Assembly: GCA_029259815.1 (NCBI GenBank)
Contig: JAJDEJ010000009.1
Location: 1 to 33,266, forward strand
Origin: Planctomycetaceae bacterium
GTDB taxonomy: Bacteria > Planctomycetota > Planctomycetia > Planctomycetales > Planctomycetaceae
Direction: 5' to 3'
Length of the DNA: 33,266 nt
Part shown: in pieces, positions 8,412 to 17,427 of the stretch
Numbering within the stretch: position 1 is the first letter of the stretch
Layout of the letters: every line of letters starts with the position of its first letter
Notes under the pieces: generated by a model
Seen by the model: the letters and a program-made list of their open reading frames with translations, nothing else
Databases searched by the model: none
What the model was told of the DNA's origin: nothing
Position numbers and translations under genes: made by a program

Positions 8412-10832
8412 GTGAATTGGAACAACGTCAAACTCGTCTTCCTGCGTGAGGTCCGTGACCAGCTCCGTGATCGACGGACGTTGTTCATGGTGGCCGTGCT
8501 GCCGTTGCTGCTTTATCCGGCGCTCGGGCTGGGGATGCTGCAGATGACGCTGCTGTTTCAGGAGCAGACACGCACGGTCGTCATTCTGGGAGCCGATGAT
8601 CTGCCACCCCCGCCGCTTGTGGATGGCGATCGGTTTGATGCGCAGTTCTTCGAGTTCCCCAGTGATTCTGACAAGTTGCGAGTCGTCACCGATGCGACAA
8701 CAACCGCCGAGCTGCACGACGTCGATCTGGGACAAGGAGAGTCAGACGCCGAAGTTGTCAGTGTCGCAGACCAGCTTCGCGGTCAGGTGAATGACCTCGT
8801 CAGGCTTGAGAAAGAAGTCGAGTCAGCCCGTGAGGGGGGAGATGCGGTCGAACAGGAGGTTCTGGACGCACGGGTTGCTGCGATCAAGGGAGAAGTGGGC
8901 GAAGCAATGTCGACCGCCGGCATTCAGGTGCTGATTCTCGTGCCCGAGGGGCTCAAACAGCACATTGCTGAGATGAATACGAATCTGGCGGATGGCCAGC
9001 AGGACATGTTGGACGTCAATCCTCCCCGTCTGCAGATCGTGCGAAACAGTGCGGACGAAAAGTCGCTGATGGCTTACCGACGTGTGCGAGAGGCTGTTGG
9101 CAATTGGGAGGATCAACTTCTCCAGGAACGGCTCGCGTCAGCACAATTACCGGAGTCGTTTCCGGACCCGGTGAACCCGGACCAGATCGATCTGGCCCGC
9201 GATCAACAATTAGCTGCGAACGTCTGGAGCAAACTCTTTCCCGCCATGCTGATTGTGATGGCGGTCACAGGTGCGTTCTATCCAGCAGTTGACCTTGGGG
9301 CAGGCGAGAAAGAGCGCGGCACCATGGAGACACTACTCATTAGCCCGGCGACGCGGACGCAGATCGTCATCGGCAAATTCCTGACGGTGCTGCTGTTCAG
9401 CATGGGGACGGCCCTGCTCAATCTCGCGAGCATGGGCTTCACCGGCAAGTACATGCTGTCGATCGCCGGGGCCGGTCAGATGTCGAAGTTGGGTGACGTC
9501 GCGCTCCCTCCCTTGACGTCGATGATGTGGGTGGTCGTGCTTGCGGTCCCTCTCGCGGCCCTGTTCAGTTCGTTGAGCCTGGGGCTGGCGATGTTTGCCC
9601 GCAGCAGCAAGGAGGGGCAGTATTACCTCACGCCATTGCTGATGGTCACGATGGGGATCACCGTGTTCTGTCTTTCACCCGCCGTCGAGATCACGCCGTT
9701 CTACAGCGTGATGCCCGTGATGGGGCCGGCCCTGTTGCTCAAAGCAATGTTGCTCGCGAATGCGGAGGTGTCCTCGCTGTACTGGTATGCGGTTCCTGTG
9801 CTGCTCACGAGTGTGGGATATTGCGCTCTCGGTCTGTGGTGGGCGATCGAGCAGTTTCAACGCGAAGACATCCTGTTCCGTGAATCGGAGCAGTTCGACC
9901 TCAGTCTCTGGGTCAAGCATCTGCTGCGAGACAAGGACCCCACACCCAGCTTCGCAGAGGCGGGGATTTGTTTTGGAATGATCATGCTGTTGCAGCTGGT
10001 CGCGATGCGGTTCATGGGTGGTGCGATACTCGGACTCGCTGAGGAGCAGGTGCCCCTCCGCATGATGCAGCTCCTGATGATTCAACAACTGGCCATCATC
10101 GCGACGCCGGCGTTGATGATGGGCGTGATGCTGACGACCAGTTTTCGCAAGACGTTCAAACTGTATTGGCCATCGCTCAAGTTCCTCGCTGCAGCCGCCG
10201 TTCTGGCACCGGTGCTTCATCCGCTGACGGTTGAGTTGTCCCAATTCCTCGGACAACACTTCTTCCCTCAGTTGCCGGAGAGCGCTCAAAAAGCGATCGC
10301 TCCCATGCTTGACGCAAATCAGCCTTGGTGGCTCGTGTTACTCGCGTTCTCGATCGCACCGGGCATTTGTGAAGAGCTTGCCTTCCGAGGTTTCATCCTC
10401 AGTGGGTTTTCACGCAGTGGACGGATGGGACTGGCGATTGTGATGTCGAGCGTGCTCTTCGGCGTGATGCACATGTTTCCGCAACAGGTGTTCAATGCGG
10501 CTCTGTTGGGTCTCGTGCTCGGCTTGCTCGCCGTCCGATCGAACAGTCTGTTGCCCGGCATCCTGTTTCACATCATGTACAACGGCATCGAGGTGATGCG
10601 GAACCGCATCGACCCCGGCTTCTGGACATCCGCACCGATGGACTGGCTGGTGACGGTCGAGGCTGTCGGCGAGCAGACCCAGGTGCGGTACGACTGGCCG
10701 CTGCTGGCGATTTGCGGCGTCATCGCGTCCATTCTGATCACTTGGTTGGTGCGGCATGGGTCCGTTTTTTGTGAAGACTCTGTGAAGAAATCGTCGGACT
10801 CTGACGCCCTCTCGGGCGCGACACCTGCGTGA
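8412..10832 (+). CDS. ABC-2 permease fused to CPBP intramembrane protease
   Basis: The GTG at 8412 is preferred over the upstream TTG at 8337 because the 25 extra residues are encoded by tandem repeats. This gives 806 residues beginning VNWNNVKLVFLREVRDQLRDRRTLF, a typical NatB/ABC-2 start. A first membrane helix is followed by a ~200-residue extracytoplasmic region, then a helical ABC-2 core with GAGEKERGTMETLLISP. The C-terminal third is a CPBP (CaaX protease-like, ABI) domain with all three motifs: EELAFRG, FGVMH and HIMYN. This fused architecture is known in planctomycetes and other bacteria. It pairs with the NatA-like ATPase upstream. The protease may process a peptide cargo or protect against one, but this is inference. 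Confidence 0.88.
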   Translation: MNWNNVKLVFLREVRDQLRDRRTLFMVAVLPLLLYPALGLGMLQMTLLFQEQTRTVVILGADDLPPPPLVDGDRFDAQFFEFPSDSDKLRVVTDATTTAELHDVDLGQGESDAEVVSVADQLRGQVNDLVRLEKEVESAREGGDAVEQEVLDARVAAIKGEVGEAMSTAGIQVLILVPEGLKQHIAEMNTNLADGQQDMLDVNPPRLQIVRNSADEKSLMAYRRVREAVGNWEDQLLQERLASAQLPESFPDPVNPDQIDLARDQQLAANVWSKLFPAMLIVMAVTGAFYPAVDLGAGEKERGTMETLLISPATRTQIVIGKFLTVLLFSMGTALLNLASMGFTGKYMLSIAGAGQMSKLGDVALPPLTSMMWVVVLAVPLAALFSSLSLGLAMFARSSKEGQYYLTPLLMVTMGITVFCLSPAVEITPFYSVMPVMGPALLLKAMLLANAEVSSLYWYAVPVLLTSVGYCALGLWWAIEQFQREDILFRESEQFDLSLWVKHLLRDKDPTPSFAEAGICFGMIMLLQLVAMRFMGGAILGLAEEQVPLRMMQLLMIQQLAIIATPALMMGVMLTTSFRKTFKLYWPSLKFLAAAAVLAPVLHPLTVELSQFLGQHFFPQLPESAQKAIAPMLDANQPWWLVLLAFSIAPGICEELAFRGFILSGFSRSGRMGLAIVMSSVLFGVMHMFPQQVFNAALLGLVLGLLAVRSNSLLPGILFHIMYNGIEVMRNRIDPGFWTSAPMDWLVTVEAVGEQTQVRYDWPLLAICGVIASILITWLVRHGSVFCEDSVKKSSDSDALSGATPA

Positions 10833-10852
10833 GGCCGTGAGAGTCACTCGTT

Positions 10853-10869
10853 CGACGCCGGAGGCGTCG
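10853..10869. terminator. Stem-loop after the permease gene
   Basis: CGACGCC-GGA-GGCGTCG is a perfect 7-bp GC-rich stem with a 3-nt loop, 20 nt after the permease stop and about 140 nt before typA. There is no T-tract, so an intrinsic terminator role is uncertain. Confidence 0.4.
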
Positions 10870-11007
10870 GCTTGGGGCAGCGTTTTGCACCGGATATCGT
10901 GTGTGGTACCTCGCTGGGCGACCTGCTACACTCCCGGCCCTTGATTGCGATCCCCGCCCCGAGTTTCGCTGCTTTCCACTCCCCGTTTTTGCTGATCTGT
11001 GCCCACC

Positions 11008-12819
11008 ATGCGTCGCGACGACGTCCGAAATATTGCCATTATTGCCCATGTCGACCACGGGAAGACCACTCTCGTCGATGCTCTGTTGCGTCAGAGTGGG
11101 CAGTTCCGACACTCTCAGCTCCAGCAGGACTGCATTCTCGATTCCAACGATCTGGAGCGCGAGCGAGGCATCACGATCCTCGCGAAGAACATCTCCGTCA
11201 CCTACAACGGGGTGAAGATCAACATCATCGACACGCCCGGTCACGCCGACTTTGGCGGTGAGGTCGAGCGCGTTTTACGAATGGCTGATGGAGCGATCAT
11301 CCTCGTCGATGCCTTTGAAGGGCCGAGACCGCAAACTCGGTTTGTGCTCACGAAGGCTCTCGAAGCCGGACTGCGGCCATTGATCGTCATCAACAAGATC
11401 GACCGCCCCGATTGTCGCCCGGAAGACGTGCATCTCGAAACGGTCGAACTGATTCACGATCTGGGAACCGACGACGCCCTCGACATCCCAACTCTGTACG
11501 CCAGTGGTCGCGACGGGTATGCGAATCTGGATCCGGAAGCAAGGGGTGGTGACATCCGCCCTTTGCTCGATGCCGTGATCGAGCATGTCCCCGGTCCGGA
11601 TGTCGACATCAACGGGCCGTTTCAGATGATGGTCACGAGTTTGCAGTGGTCCGAATACGTGGGCCGGGTGGCGATCGGTCGGATCTCCGCCGGCAGTGTC
11701 AACACCAACGACGCGGTCGCCATTATGACGGCGGATGGGACCGCGAAGCCGGCCTCAATCGATGCGATTGAACTCTTCGACAAACTGGGCCGAACAAAGG
11801 CAGACGTTGCGACGGCCGGTGACATTGCAGCGCTGATCGGTCTGCCGGACGTCGAGATCGGCGACACGATCGCCTCACGAACCAACCCGGTCGCACTGCC
11901 GCGGATCACGGTCGATGAGCCGACGTTATCGATGGTGTTTACGATCAACTCCTCGCCGCTATCGGGCAAGAGCGGCAAGTTCCTCACCAGCCGTCACTTG
12001 CGAGACCGGTTGCTCCGCGAACTCGAATCCAACGTGGCCCTGAAGGTCGAGGAGACGCAGCAAAAGGAAGTCTTCAAGGTCTCCGGTCGCGGACTGTTGC
12101 ATCTGTCGATCCTCATCGAACAGATGCGGCGCGAGGGGTACGAACTCTCAGTCGGTAAGCCGGAGGTGATTCGCAAGCAGGTCGACGGCAAATGGCACGA
12201 GCCGTTCGAACTCCTCGAAATCGATGTGCCGACCGAGGACGTTGGGTCTGTGATGGAACTCGTCTCCAATCGTCGGGGACAGTTAGAAGAGATGTCAGCA
12301 GGAACCACCGGTCACTCACATCTTGAATTCTCGATTCCGGCTCGCGGCCTGATTGGTCTCAGGACACGCATGTTGAATGCGACCCGTGGGCGGGCGGTGA
12401 TTCACAACCGCTTTGATTGCTACAAACGGGCTGAGGGCGAGGTGCCGCGCCGCAAGAACGGCGTGATGATCTCCCAAGTGAGCGGTCAATCGACCGCCTA
12501 CGCGCTCTGGAAGCTGCAGGAACGATCGGAACTCTTCATCGGCTCCGGTGCTGCCGTTTACGAGGGTATGATTATTGGTGAGAACTCTCGCGAGAACGAT
12601 CTGGTGGTCAACCCGGTCCGCGAGAAGAAGCTGACGAATGTGCGTTCGTCCGGTGCCGATGATGCCATCATGCTGCAACCGCCGCGCGACATGTCGCTGG
12701 AGATCGCTCTGGAGTACATCGAGTCAGATGAATACGTCGAGGTGACGCCGGTCGCGATTCGACTGCGGAAGATTTGGCTGACCGAGAATGAACGCAAACG
12801 CCGCGCTCGAGCGGGGTGA
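11008..12819 (+). CDS. typA: Ribosome-associated translational GTPase TypA/BipA
   Basis: The ATG at 11008 is preferred over an in-frame GTG at 10999, giving 603 residues, the normal length for TypA. G1 is AHVDHGKTT at residues 13-21, the switch I region has ERERGITI, G3 is [11 protein letters not shown], and G4 is NKID. Domain II, the EF-G-like domains III/V and the TypA-specific C-terminal domain follow, including the conserved stretch [16 protein letters not shown] near residue 445. TypA binds 70S ribosomes and acts in ribosome assembly and stress or low-temperature growth. The gene is alone on its strand here and converges on the HEAT-protein operon, with a hairpin repeat element in the gap. 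No clear Shine-Dalgarno sequence precedes the start. Confidence 0.97.
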   Translation: MRRDDVRNIAIIAHVDHGKTTLVDALLRQSGQFRHSQLQQDCILDSNDLERERGITILAKNISVTYNGVKINIIDTPGHADFGGEVERVLRMADGAIILVDAFEGPRPQTRFVLTKALEAGLRPLIVINKIDRPDCRPEDVHLETVELIHDLGTDDALDIPTLYASGRDGYANLDPEARGGDIRPLLDAVIEHVPGPDVDINGPFQMMVTSLQWSEYVGRVAIGRISAGSVNTNDAVAIMTADGTAKPASIDAIELFDKLGRTKADVATAGDIAALIGLPDVEIGDTIASRTNPVALPRITVDEPTLSMVFTINSSPLSGKSGKFLTSRHLRDRLLRELESNVALKVEETQQKEVFKVSGRGLLHLSILIEQMRREGYELSVGKPEVIRKQVDGKWHEPFELLEIDVPTEDVGSVMELVSNRRGQLEEMSAGTTGHSHLEFSIPARGLIGLRTRMLNATRGRAVIHNRFDCYKRAEGEVPRRKNGVMISQVSGQSTAYALWKLQERSELFIGSGAAVYEGMIIGENSRENDLVVNPVREKKLTNVRSSGADDAIMLQPPRDMSLEIALEYIESDEYVEVTPVAIRLRKIWLTENERKRRARAG

Positions 12820-12838
12820 CGGGTCCTGCGAAGGTGAC

Positions 12839-12966
12839 GAGCCGGTTTCAAAACCGCGATTTACGAGGGTGTCGGGAGCGAGGCAGGATGGCCCTGCAAT
12901 CAACCGGCCCGGGCCTTCCCGTTGGTCAGAACCAGCCACGCGAAGTTGATGTTTGGAAACCGGCTC
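12839..12966 (+). repeat. Dispersed hairpin element, copy 1
   Basis: A 128-bp sequence bounded by inverted arms GAGCCGGTTTCAAAAC (12839-12854) and GTTTGGAAACCGGCTC (12951-12966), complementary at 15 of 16 positions. The core at about 12869-12940 shares GATGGCCCTGCAATCA and GGGCCTTCCCGTTGGTCAGA with copy 2. It fills the convergent gap between typA and the HEAT-repeat gene and ends 3 nt before the HEAT stop codon. Confidence 0.8.
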
Positions 12967-12969
12967 ACA

Positions 12970-14733
12970 TCACTGGGCTGACGGAAGTGGTTCGATCAAC
13001 CAGCCCCGGCGAACAACACTTCGCGCCGGTGCAACCGGCAGCTTTTCTCCCGACAGTTGCTCGATCGCCCACCCGATCGCATGGCCAACAGGTGTTGCAT
13101 GGATTTCACCCCCGAGCAACTCTTTCAGGGGCTTCAATTGGGATTTCGCCCGCATGCGTCCGATGGAGATCGCACTCATGCGTCGGACAAGTGGAAGTTC
13201 TTCCACCATCCCATTCACGTCTTCGATGCGACCCATCAATGCAGCGGCCAACTCTTCATTGGGGTGCCCTTCCAACAGCACGCCTGCTGCCCAGATGCCT
13301 GCGCTACGTGACTTCTCACGGGTGACGTCTTTTGGCAAATGGCGAATGATACTTGCGATCGCCCGCTCTTCTCTCAGAACCGCACACGCTTCAAACAAAT
13401 GGCCGAGTTGCATGTCGCCGTACGGGATTGACGGCTTGCCGATCGATTCACGTTTAATCTTCTTGATGATGTCGTCGGCCGTCTCGGGGACAGCCAGAAC
13501 TCGTAAACCCCAGGCAGAGGTCACCATCACCTCGGGCCGCTCTGAGCGTAACAGCTGAACCAGTCGAGGCGCGGCCGGCTTGTGATCAAGCGCAACAAGC
13601 AGGACGGCTGCCTGTTCCTGTGCTCGCCAGTCCTTTCCTGTCATTTGGGTCATTGCCAGTTCGAGGACCTGTTCGCGAAATGTTTCATCTTGCCCAAGGG
13701 TGAACAGCGCCTGTCGAGCATCCGTCCGTACGTCGGGATGGGCATCATTGAGCAAGGCTGCAATCATCGGTACCCGTTCTTCAGTGACTAAAGCCGCGTA
13801 CGCATCGAGTCCACATTGGCGGATCTTTGGATCACGATGTTGCAGGGCAGCTTCGGCGAAAGGAATCGCGAGGTTCGGGTCGATGTTCAGCAGTGAACGC
13901 ATCGCCTGGGCAGCGACGGTCGGCTCCTCATGTGAGGCAAGCGTCGTGAGCAGCGTTTGTGCACCATCTCCCGAATCCTGCCCGAGTAGCGAGAGGGCAC
14001 AGAGGGCGTCAATGACATCTGCCCCCACGAGAGTGGCCGCTTCGTCGTTGAGTCCGCCTGATGAGATTGATCCGGCGGCTCGTGCTGCGGAAAGACGGAG
14101 ATCACTCGGTCGAGACTGGTTCAGTGCAATCTCGACCAGCAACGGAACTGCTGATTGTGCTTGGGTGGTGGCAACCCCCTCACACGCCAGAATCAAGTCG
14201 CGCCGACGAGTATTCGGATCCATCAACCGCTGGAGCCAGACATCGATCGTCGGTTGGTGTGCCCAGAGTGCAAGGGCCGGCTCAATGAGCATCCGCAGTT
14301 GTGAGTCCCCCTCTTGAGCCACTTGGAACAACAAGGTGGCTGCGCTCGAAACGTCCAACTCGATCAGTGCTCGACTCAAGGCGAATGTGACAGACGGATG
14401 CAGATCGGACGACTTCAGAAGGTCAACGAGGTCGGGACCGCAGACTTCCAGCCCTGGGAATCCCTCAGCATGGGCGGTAACGATGCAGTCTGCGGCCGCT
14501 TTCACAAGGTCCGGCTCGGTCCGCTTGAGAGTGTTCTGCCAAAGAGAGATCGCCCCTTCCGGGAGCACAGGTTCGGCGACCGGCACGTTTAACTCCGGGT
14601 CGGACATCATCAGGTATTCCGGCTGGATGTCCTGTGCAGTTAGCGGAGTTTCACATATGACAATCGCCAACAAGGTCATGACGATGATGTGACGGCATCG
14701 AGAGGAAAACACTTGACCGGAGCGGCACATCAT
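12970..14733 (-). CDS. Secreted HEAT-repeat protein
   Basis: The frame is open to 14832 but that part overlaps the permease gene. The ATG-ATG at 14733 lies 4 nt after the permease stop and starts a signal peptide (MMCRSGQVFSSRCRHIIVM, then TLLAIVICETPLTAQ), giving 587 residues. The mature part is an array of about ten HEAT/PBS-lyase-like helical repeats, for example DPKIRQCGLDAYAAL, HPDVRTDARQALFTL and RPEVMVTSAWGLRVL. Such solenoids act as protein-binding scaffolds, and no catalytic motif is seen. It is the last gene of the four-gene ABC operon, so it probably works outside the membrane together with the exporter or the large exported protein encoded first. An alternative shorter start (Met at 14679) would leave a poorer signal peptide. 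Confidence 0.8.
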   Translation of the reverse strand: MMCRSGQVFSSRCRHIIVMTLLAIVICETPLTAQDIQPEYLMMSDPELNVPVAEPVLPEGAISLWQNTLKRTEPDLVKAAADCIVTAHAEGFPGLEVCGPDLVDLLKSSDLHPSVTFALSRALIELDVSSAATLLFQVAQEGDSQLRMLIEPALALWAHQPTIDVWLQRLMDPNTRRRDLILACEGVATTQAQSAVPLLVEIALNQSRPSDLRLSAARAAGSISSGGLNDEAATLVGADVIDALCALSLLGQDSGDGAQTLLTTLASHEEPTVAAQAMRSLLNIDPNLAIPFAEAALQHRDPKIRQCGLDAYAALVTEERVPMIAALLNDAHPDVRTDARQALFTLGQDETFREQVLELAMTQMTGKDWRAQEQAAVLLVALDHKPAAPRLVQLLRSERPEVMVTSAWGLRVLAVPETADDIIKKIKRESIGKPSIPYGDMQLGHLFEACAVLREERAIASIIRHLPKDVTREKSRSAGIWAAGVLLEGHPNEELAAALMGRIEDVNGMVEELPLVRRMSAISIGRMRAKSQLKPLKELLGGEIHATPVGHAIGWAIEQLSGEKLPVAPARSVVRRGWLIEPLPSAQ

Positions 14734-14737
14734 GATG

Positions 14738-16393
14738 TTACTGAGGGCGAGAGACACGGTGAGTCCGCCAGACGAGCAGCAGAAAACAGAGGAGTGATCC
14801 CGCCCCAAGAATCCACCAGTTGGCCGGAACAAGGTTGTACTCCGTAAAGCCAGGCACGCGGATCACCGAGAAGCCGGCAGCGATCGGATTGACGAGAAGT
14901 GCCTTCTCAACAGTGCTATGCCCGAACGGAGCGCCGCGTCCGAGCCAGATGAGCAAGGGAGCTGCACACACGATCAGCACGACCGCGTACGCTGCAGCCG
15001 TCGCAGAGACCGTTTTGCGAAACAGACTCCCGACGGCAGCACTGCAAAGCATCACAAACAGGGCCGTCATCAGCAGGCAAATGGCCACTCGACGCACTTG
15101 AAACCATTGACCGGGATCGATTGCGACCATCACCAGATAGCCGGGCAATGTTGCGAGCAAGATCAGCCCGAGTGTGAGAATCACTGATAAGATTTTGCCC
15201 CAGACGATTCGCCAGATCGACATGGGAGTGGACTGCAAGAGCACCCACCCGCCCGTCTCGTGTTCGGTCGCGATCAATCCCGCTGCCAGACTCGGCGTGA
15301 TGAGAACGATCAAGGCCACCTGCAGCACAACCATGATGCCCCCCACGCTGGCGACATCCCAACTGACCGTCTGCGTTGTCGTCAGAATCGTCAAGGCGAG
15401 CGAGATGATTCCACAAATCGCAATGAGTCGTAGCAGCCAATGCAGACGACCGAACTTCCGGCAGCGAAATTCCTTGACCATCACGGGATTCGTCAGAGGC
15501 CCGATATAGCCGGATCGGCGTTTGGGATCGATGATGAAGAAGGCACGCCTCAATGACCGGACTCCGAGGCTTTGGTCGTCAGCGATCATGCCCGAGTCGC
15601 GGGCCGAATCAACCAGACTGAAGTTGAGTCGGCTGATGGTCCATAACGAGGTGACCACCACGGCGATGGAAGAGATCGCTGAGAATCGCAGAACGATGTT
15701 CTCCGTCGTCGCCAGTCCGGCGCTTCCCAGATCGGCTGCACCATGCAATGACATCATCGCTGAAATGGGTGACAAAGCTCGTATCCAGGAGATGACCGTT
15801 CCAGTGAATCCACCCGTTCCCAATAGCAGATAGTGAGGCAAAACTGTCAAAACGCTGATGGTCAAAATGAACCCATAGGACCAACGGACGGCTGCATCGG
15901 CTGATGCGGAGTAGGTGCTGATCAACAGGCTGCTCGAGGTAATCAACAGCACTGTCAGCCCGAGGATCAAATACGTCGCGAACACGTCACTGGGGTAGAT
16001 CCCTCCCAGCGCGTAACAGGCGGCGGCGGCGGGAAGACTGAGGATGAGCAGCTGTCCGGCCAATCCGATCGTCGCCAGAAATTTGCCGCCGAAGATCTGC
16101 CACGGTCCCAAGGGAGTATTCAACAACAGGCCGAGCGTGCCCCGGGTTCGTTCCCGGACGATGCTCGTTGCTGGTGCCACAGGTAGCAACAACAGCACTG
16201 TCGCCAACAGGCCATAGGCGAACAGACGAAACACCTCTTGAGACCGCAGACCGGAGAGAGCCATGCGGGGCTCTGTTGGCCAGCGAATCGCGATGAGCAG
16301 CACAAAACCAACAGCCAGGACACACTGCACGATGACCGTGCGCCGCTGCCTGAGGACCGAGATCAATTCTCGTTGAATAATGGGATTCGCCAC
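14738..16393 (-). CDS. ABC-2 type transporter permease
   Basis: A 551-residue membrane protein starting at GTG 16393, three nt after the ATPase stop. The N-terminal helix (QRRTVIVQCVLAVGFVLLIAI) and about 12 hydrophobic segments form two ABC-2 halves. The block SIVRERTRGTLGLLLNTPLGPWQIFGGKF and the second one, ATEHETGGWVLLQSTPMSIWRIVWGKI, are both the E-R/T-G-x-L-x-x-L-x-x-T-P coupling motif of ABC-2 permeases, so it is a fused dimer of two ABC-2 modules. It partners the ATPase encoded directly upstream. Cargo is unknown. Confidence 0.88.
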   Translation of the reverse strand: MANPIIQRELISVLRQRRTVIVQCVLAVGFVLLIAIRWPTEPRMALSGLRSQEVFRLFAYGLLATVLLLLPVAPATSIVRERTRGTLGLLLNTPLGPWQIFGGKFLATIGLAGQLLILSLPAAAACYALGGIYPSDVFATYLILGLTVLLITSSSLLISTYSASADAAVRWSYGFILTISVLTVLPHYLLLGTGGFTGTVISWIRALSPISAMMSLHGAADLGSAGLATTENIVLRFSAISSIAVVVTSLWTISRLNFSLVDSARDSGMIADDQSLGVRSLRRAFFIIDPKRRSGYIGPLTNPVMVKEFRCRKFGRLHWLLRLIAICGIISLALTILTTTQTVSWDVASVGGIMVVLQVALIVLITPSLAAGLIATEHETGGWVLLQSTPMSIWRIVWGKILSVILTLGLILLATLPGYLVMVAIDPGQWFQVRRVAICLLMTALFVMLCSAAVGSLFRKTVSATAAAYAVVLIVCAAPLLIWLGRGAPFGHSTVEKALLVNPIAAGFSVIRVPGFTEYNLVPANWWILGAGSLLCFLLLVWRTHRVSRPQ

Positions 16394-16396
16394 TGG

Positions 16397-17416
16397 TTAT
16401 GCCTTCGCCTCTGCCATCGATGGTGCCCCTTCTGCTTCCTTTTGGGGGCGAGCGAAAGACATAAATGCCTCTTCGAGGTCGGTCTGGAGTTCACGGAATT
16501 GCGTCACAGGAAGCGAAGCGTCCATCAGGGCCTTCAGGATTTGCCCTAAAGCCTCCTCTGAGCGATCGGTCCGAAAGCGGACGACGGCCTCTGCAGGGGA
16601 CTCGGTGACTTCACCATGAAGGATGATGCCTCTCACGATCTTCGCAGCGGCGGGGACGCATTCCTCATTCGCAAGTTGGACCTCGACCGTCCGCTGTTGA
16701 CTGACCTGCTGGCCGATCTCTTTGACAGTCCCATGAGCTCGGAGCTTGCCGTGGGTGAGGATGGCGACATGATCACAGATGCGGGACAGTTCTGGGAGGA
16801 TATGACTCGTCACCAGCAGCGTCTTCCCCATTTGTGCCAGGTTGAGTAACAGGTCTCGCATCTCAATGCGCGCCTGCGGATCGAGCCCGTTCGCCGGCTC
16901 ATCGAGAATGAGCATCTCCGGGTCGTGCAGCAGGATGCGGGCGATCCCCACTTTTTGAGCCATGCCATGACTGAGGGCGTCGACGTAGCGATCTCGCATA
17001 TAGGAGACACCCGTCATCTCCATGACTTCGTCGATCCGGTGAATGCGCTCCTGACGCGGAATTTGGAAGGCTGCTCCAAAGAAGTCGAGGTATTCCCGCA
17101 CCCGCATGTTGTCGTACGAGCCGAATTTGTCGGGCATGTAACCGACCAACTGTTTGATCCGCTTCGATTCTCCAACACAGTCGACACCGGCGATGGTTGC
17201 AGTCCCGCTTGTTGGCCGCGACAAACCGACGAGGATTTTGATCGCAGTCGTCTTGCCGGCACCGTTCGGACCGATGAGCCCGAGGATCTGTCCGGCACTC
17301 AATGTGAGGTTCAGATCCTCAAGTGCCGTATAGTCGCCGTACTTCTTCGTCAAATTGCGGATGACAACGACGGGTTCGTTTTTTACGGGAGAGATCTGAG
17401 TGGGAGACACGGTCAT
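16397..17416 (-). CDS. ABC transporter ATP-binding protein
   Basis: A 339-residue ABC ATPase starting at ATG 17416, 11 nt after the stop of the upstream gene. Walker A is GPNGAGKTT (about residues 52-60), the signature is LSHGMAQKV in place of LSGGQ, Walker B is MLILDEPANGLD, and the switch is SHIL. The C-terminal ~110 residues form an accessory domain of the kind seen in GldA/CcmA-like exporters. The LSHGM signature and the neighbour with two ABC-2 modules are typical of planctomycete exporters of unknown cargo. It is the second gene of the four-gene operon. Confidence 0.9.
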   Translation of the reverse strand: MTVSPTQISPVKNEPVVVIRNLTKKYGDYTALEDLNLTLSAGQILGLIGPNGAGKTTAIKILVGLSRPTSGTATIAGVDCVGESKRIKQLVGYMPDKFGSYDNMRVREYLDFFGAAFQIPRQERIHRIDEVMEMTGVSYMRDRYVDALSHGMAQKVGIARILLHDPEMLILDEPANGLDPQARIEMRDLLLNLAQMGKTLLVTSHILPELSRICDHVAILTHGKLRAHGTVKEIGQQVSQQRTVEVQLANEECVPAAAKIVRGIILHGEVTESPAEAVVRFRTDRSEEALGQILKALMDASLPVTQFRELQTDLEEAFMSFARPQKEAEGAPSMAEAKA

Positions 17417-17427
17417 TCAATCAGTTG

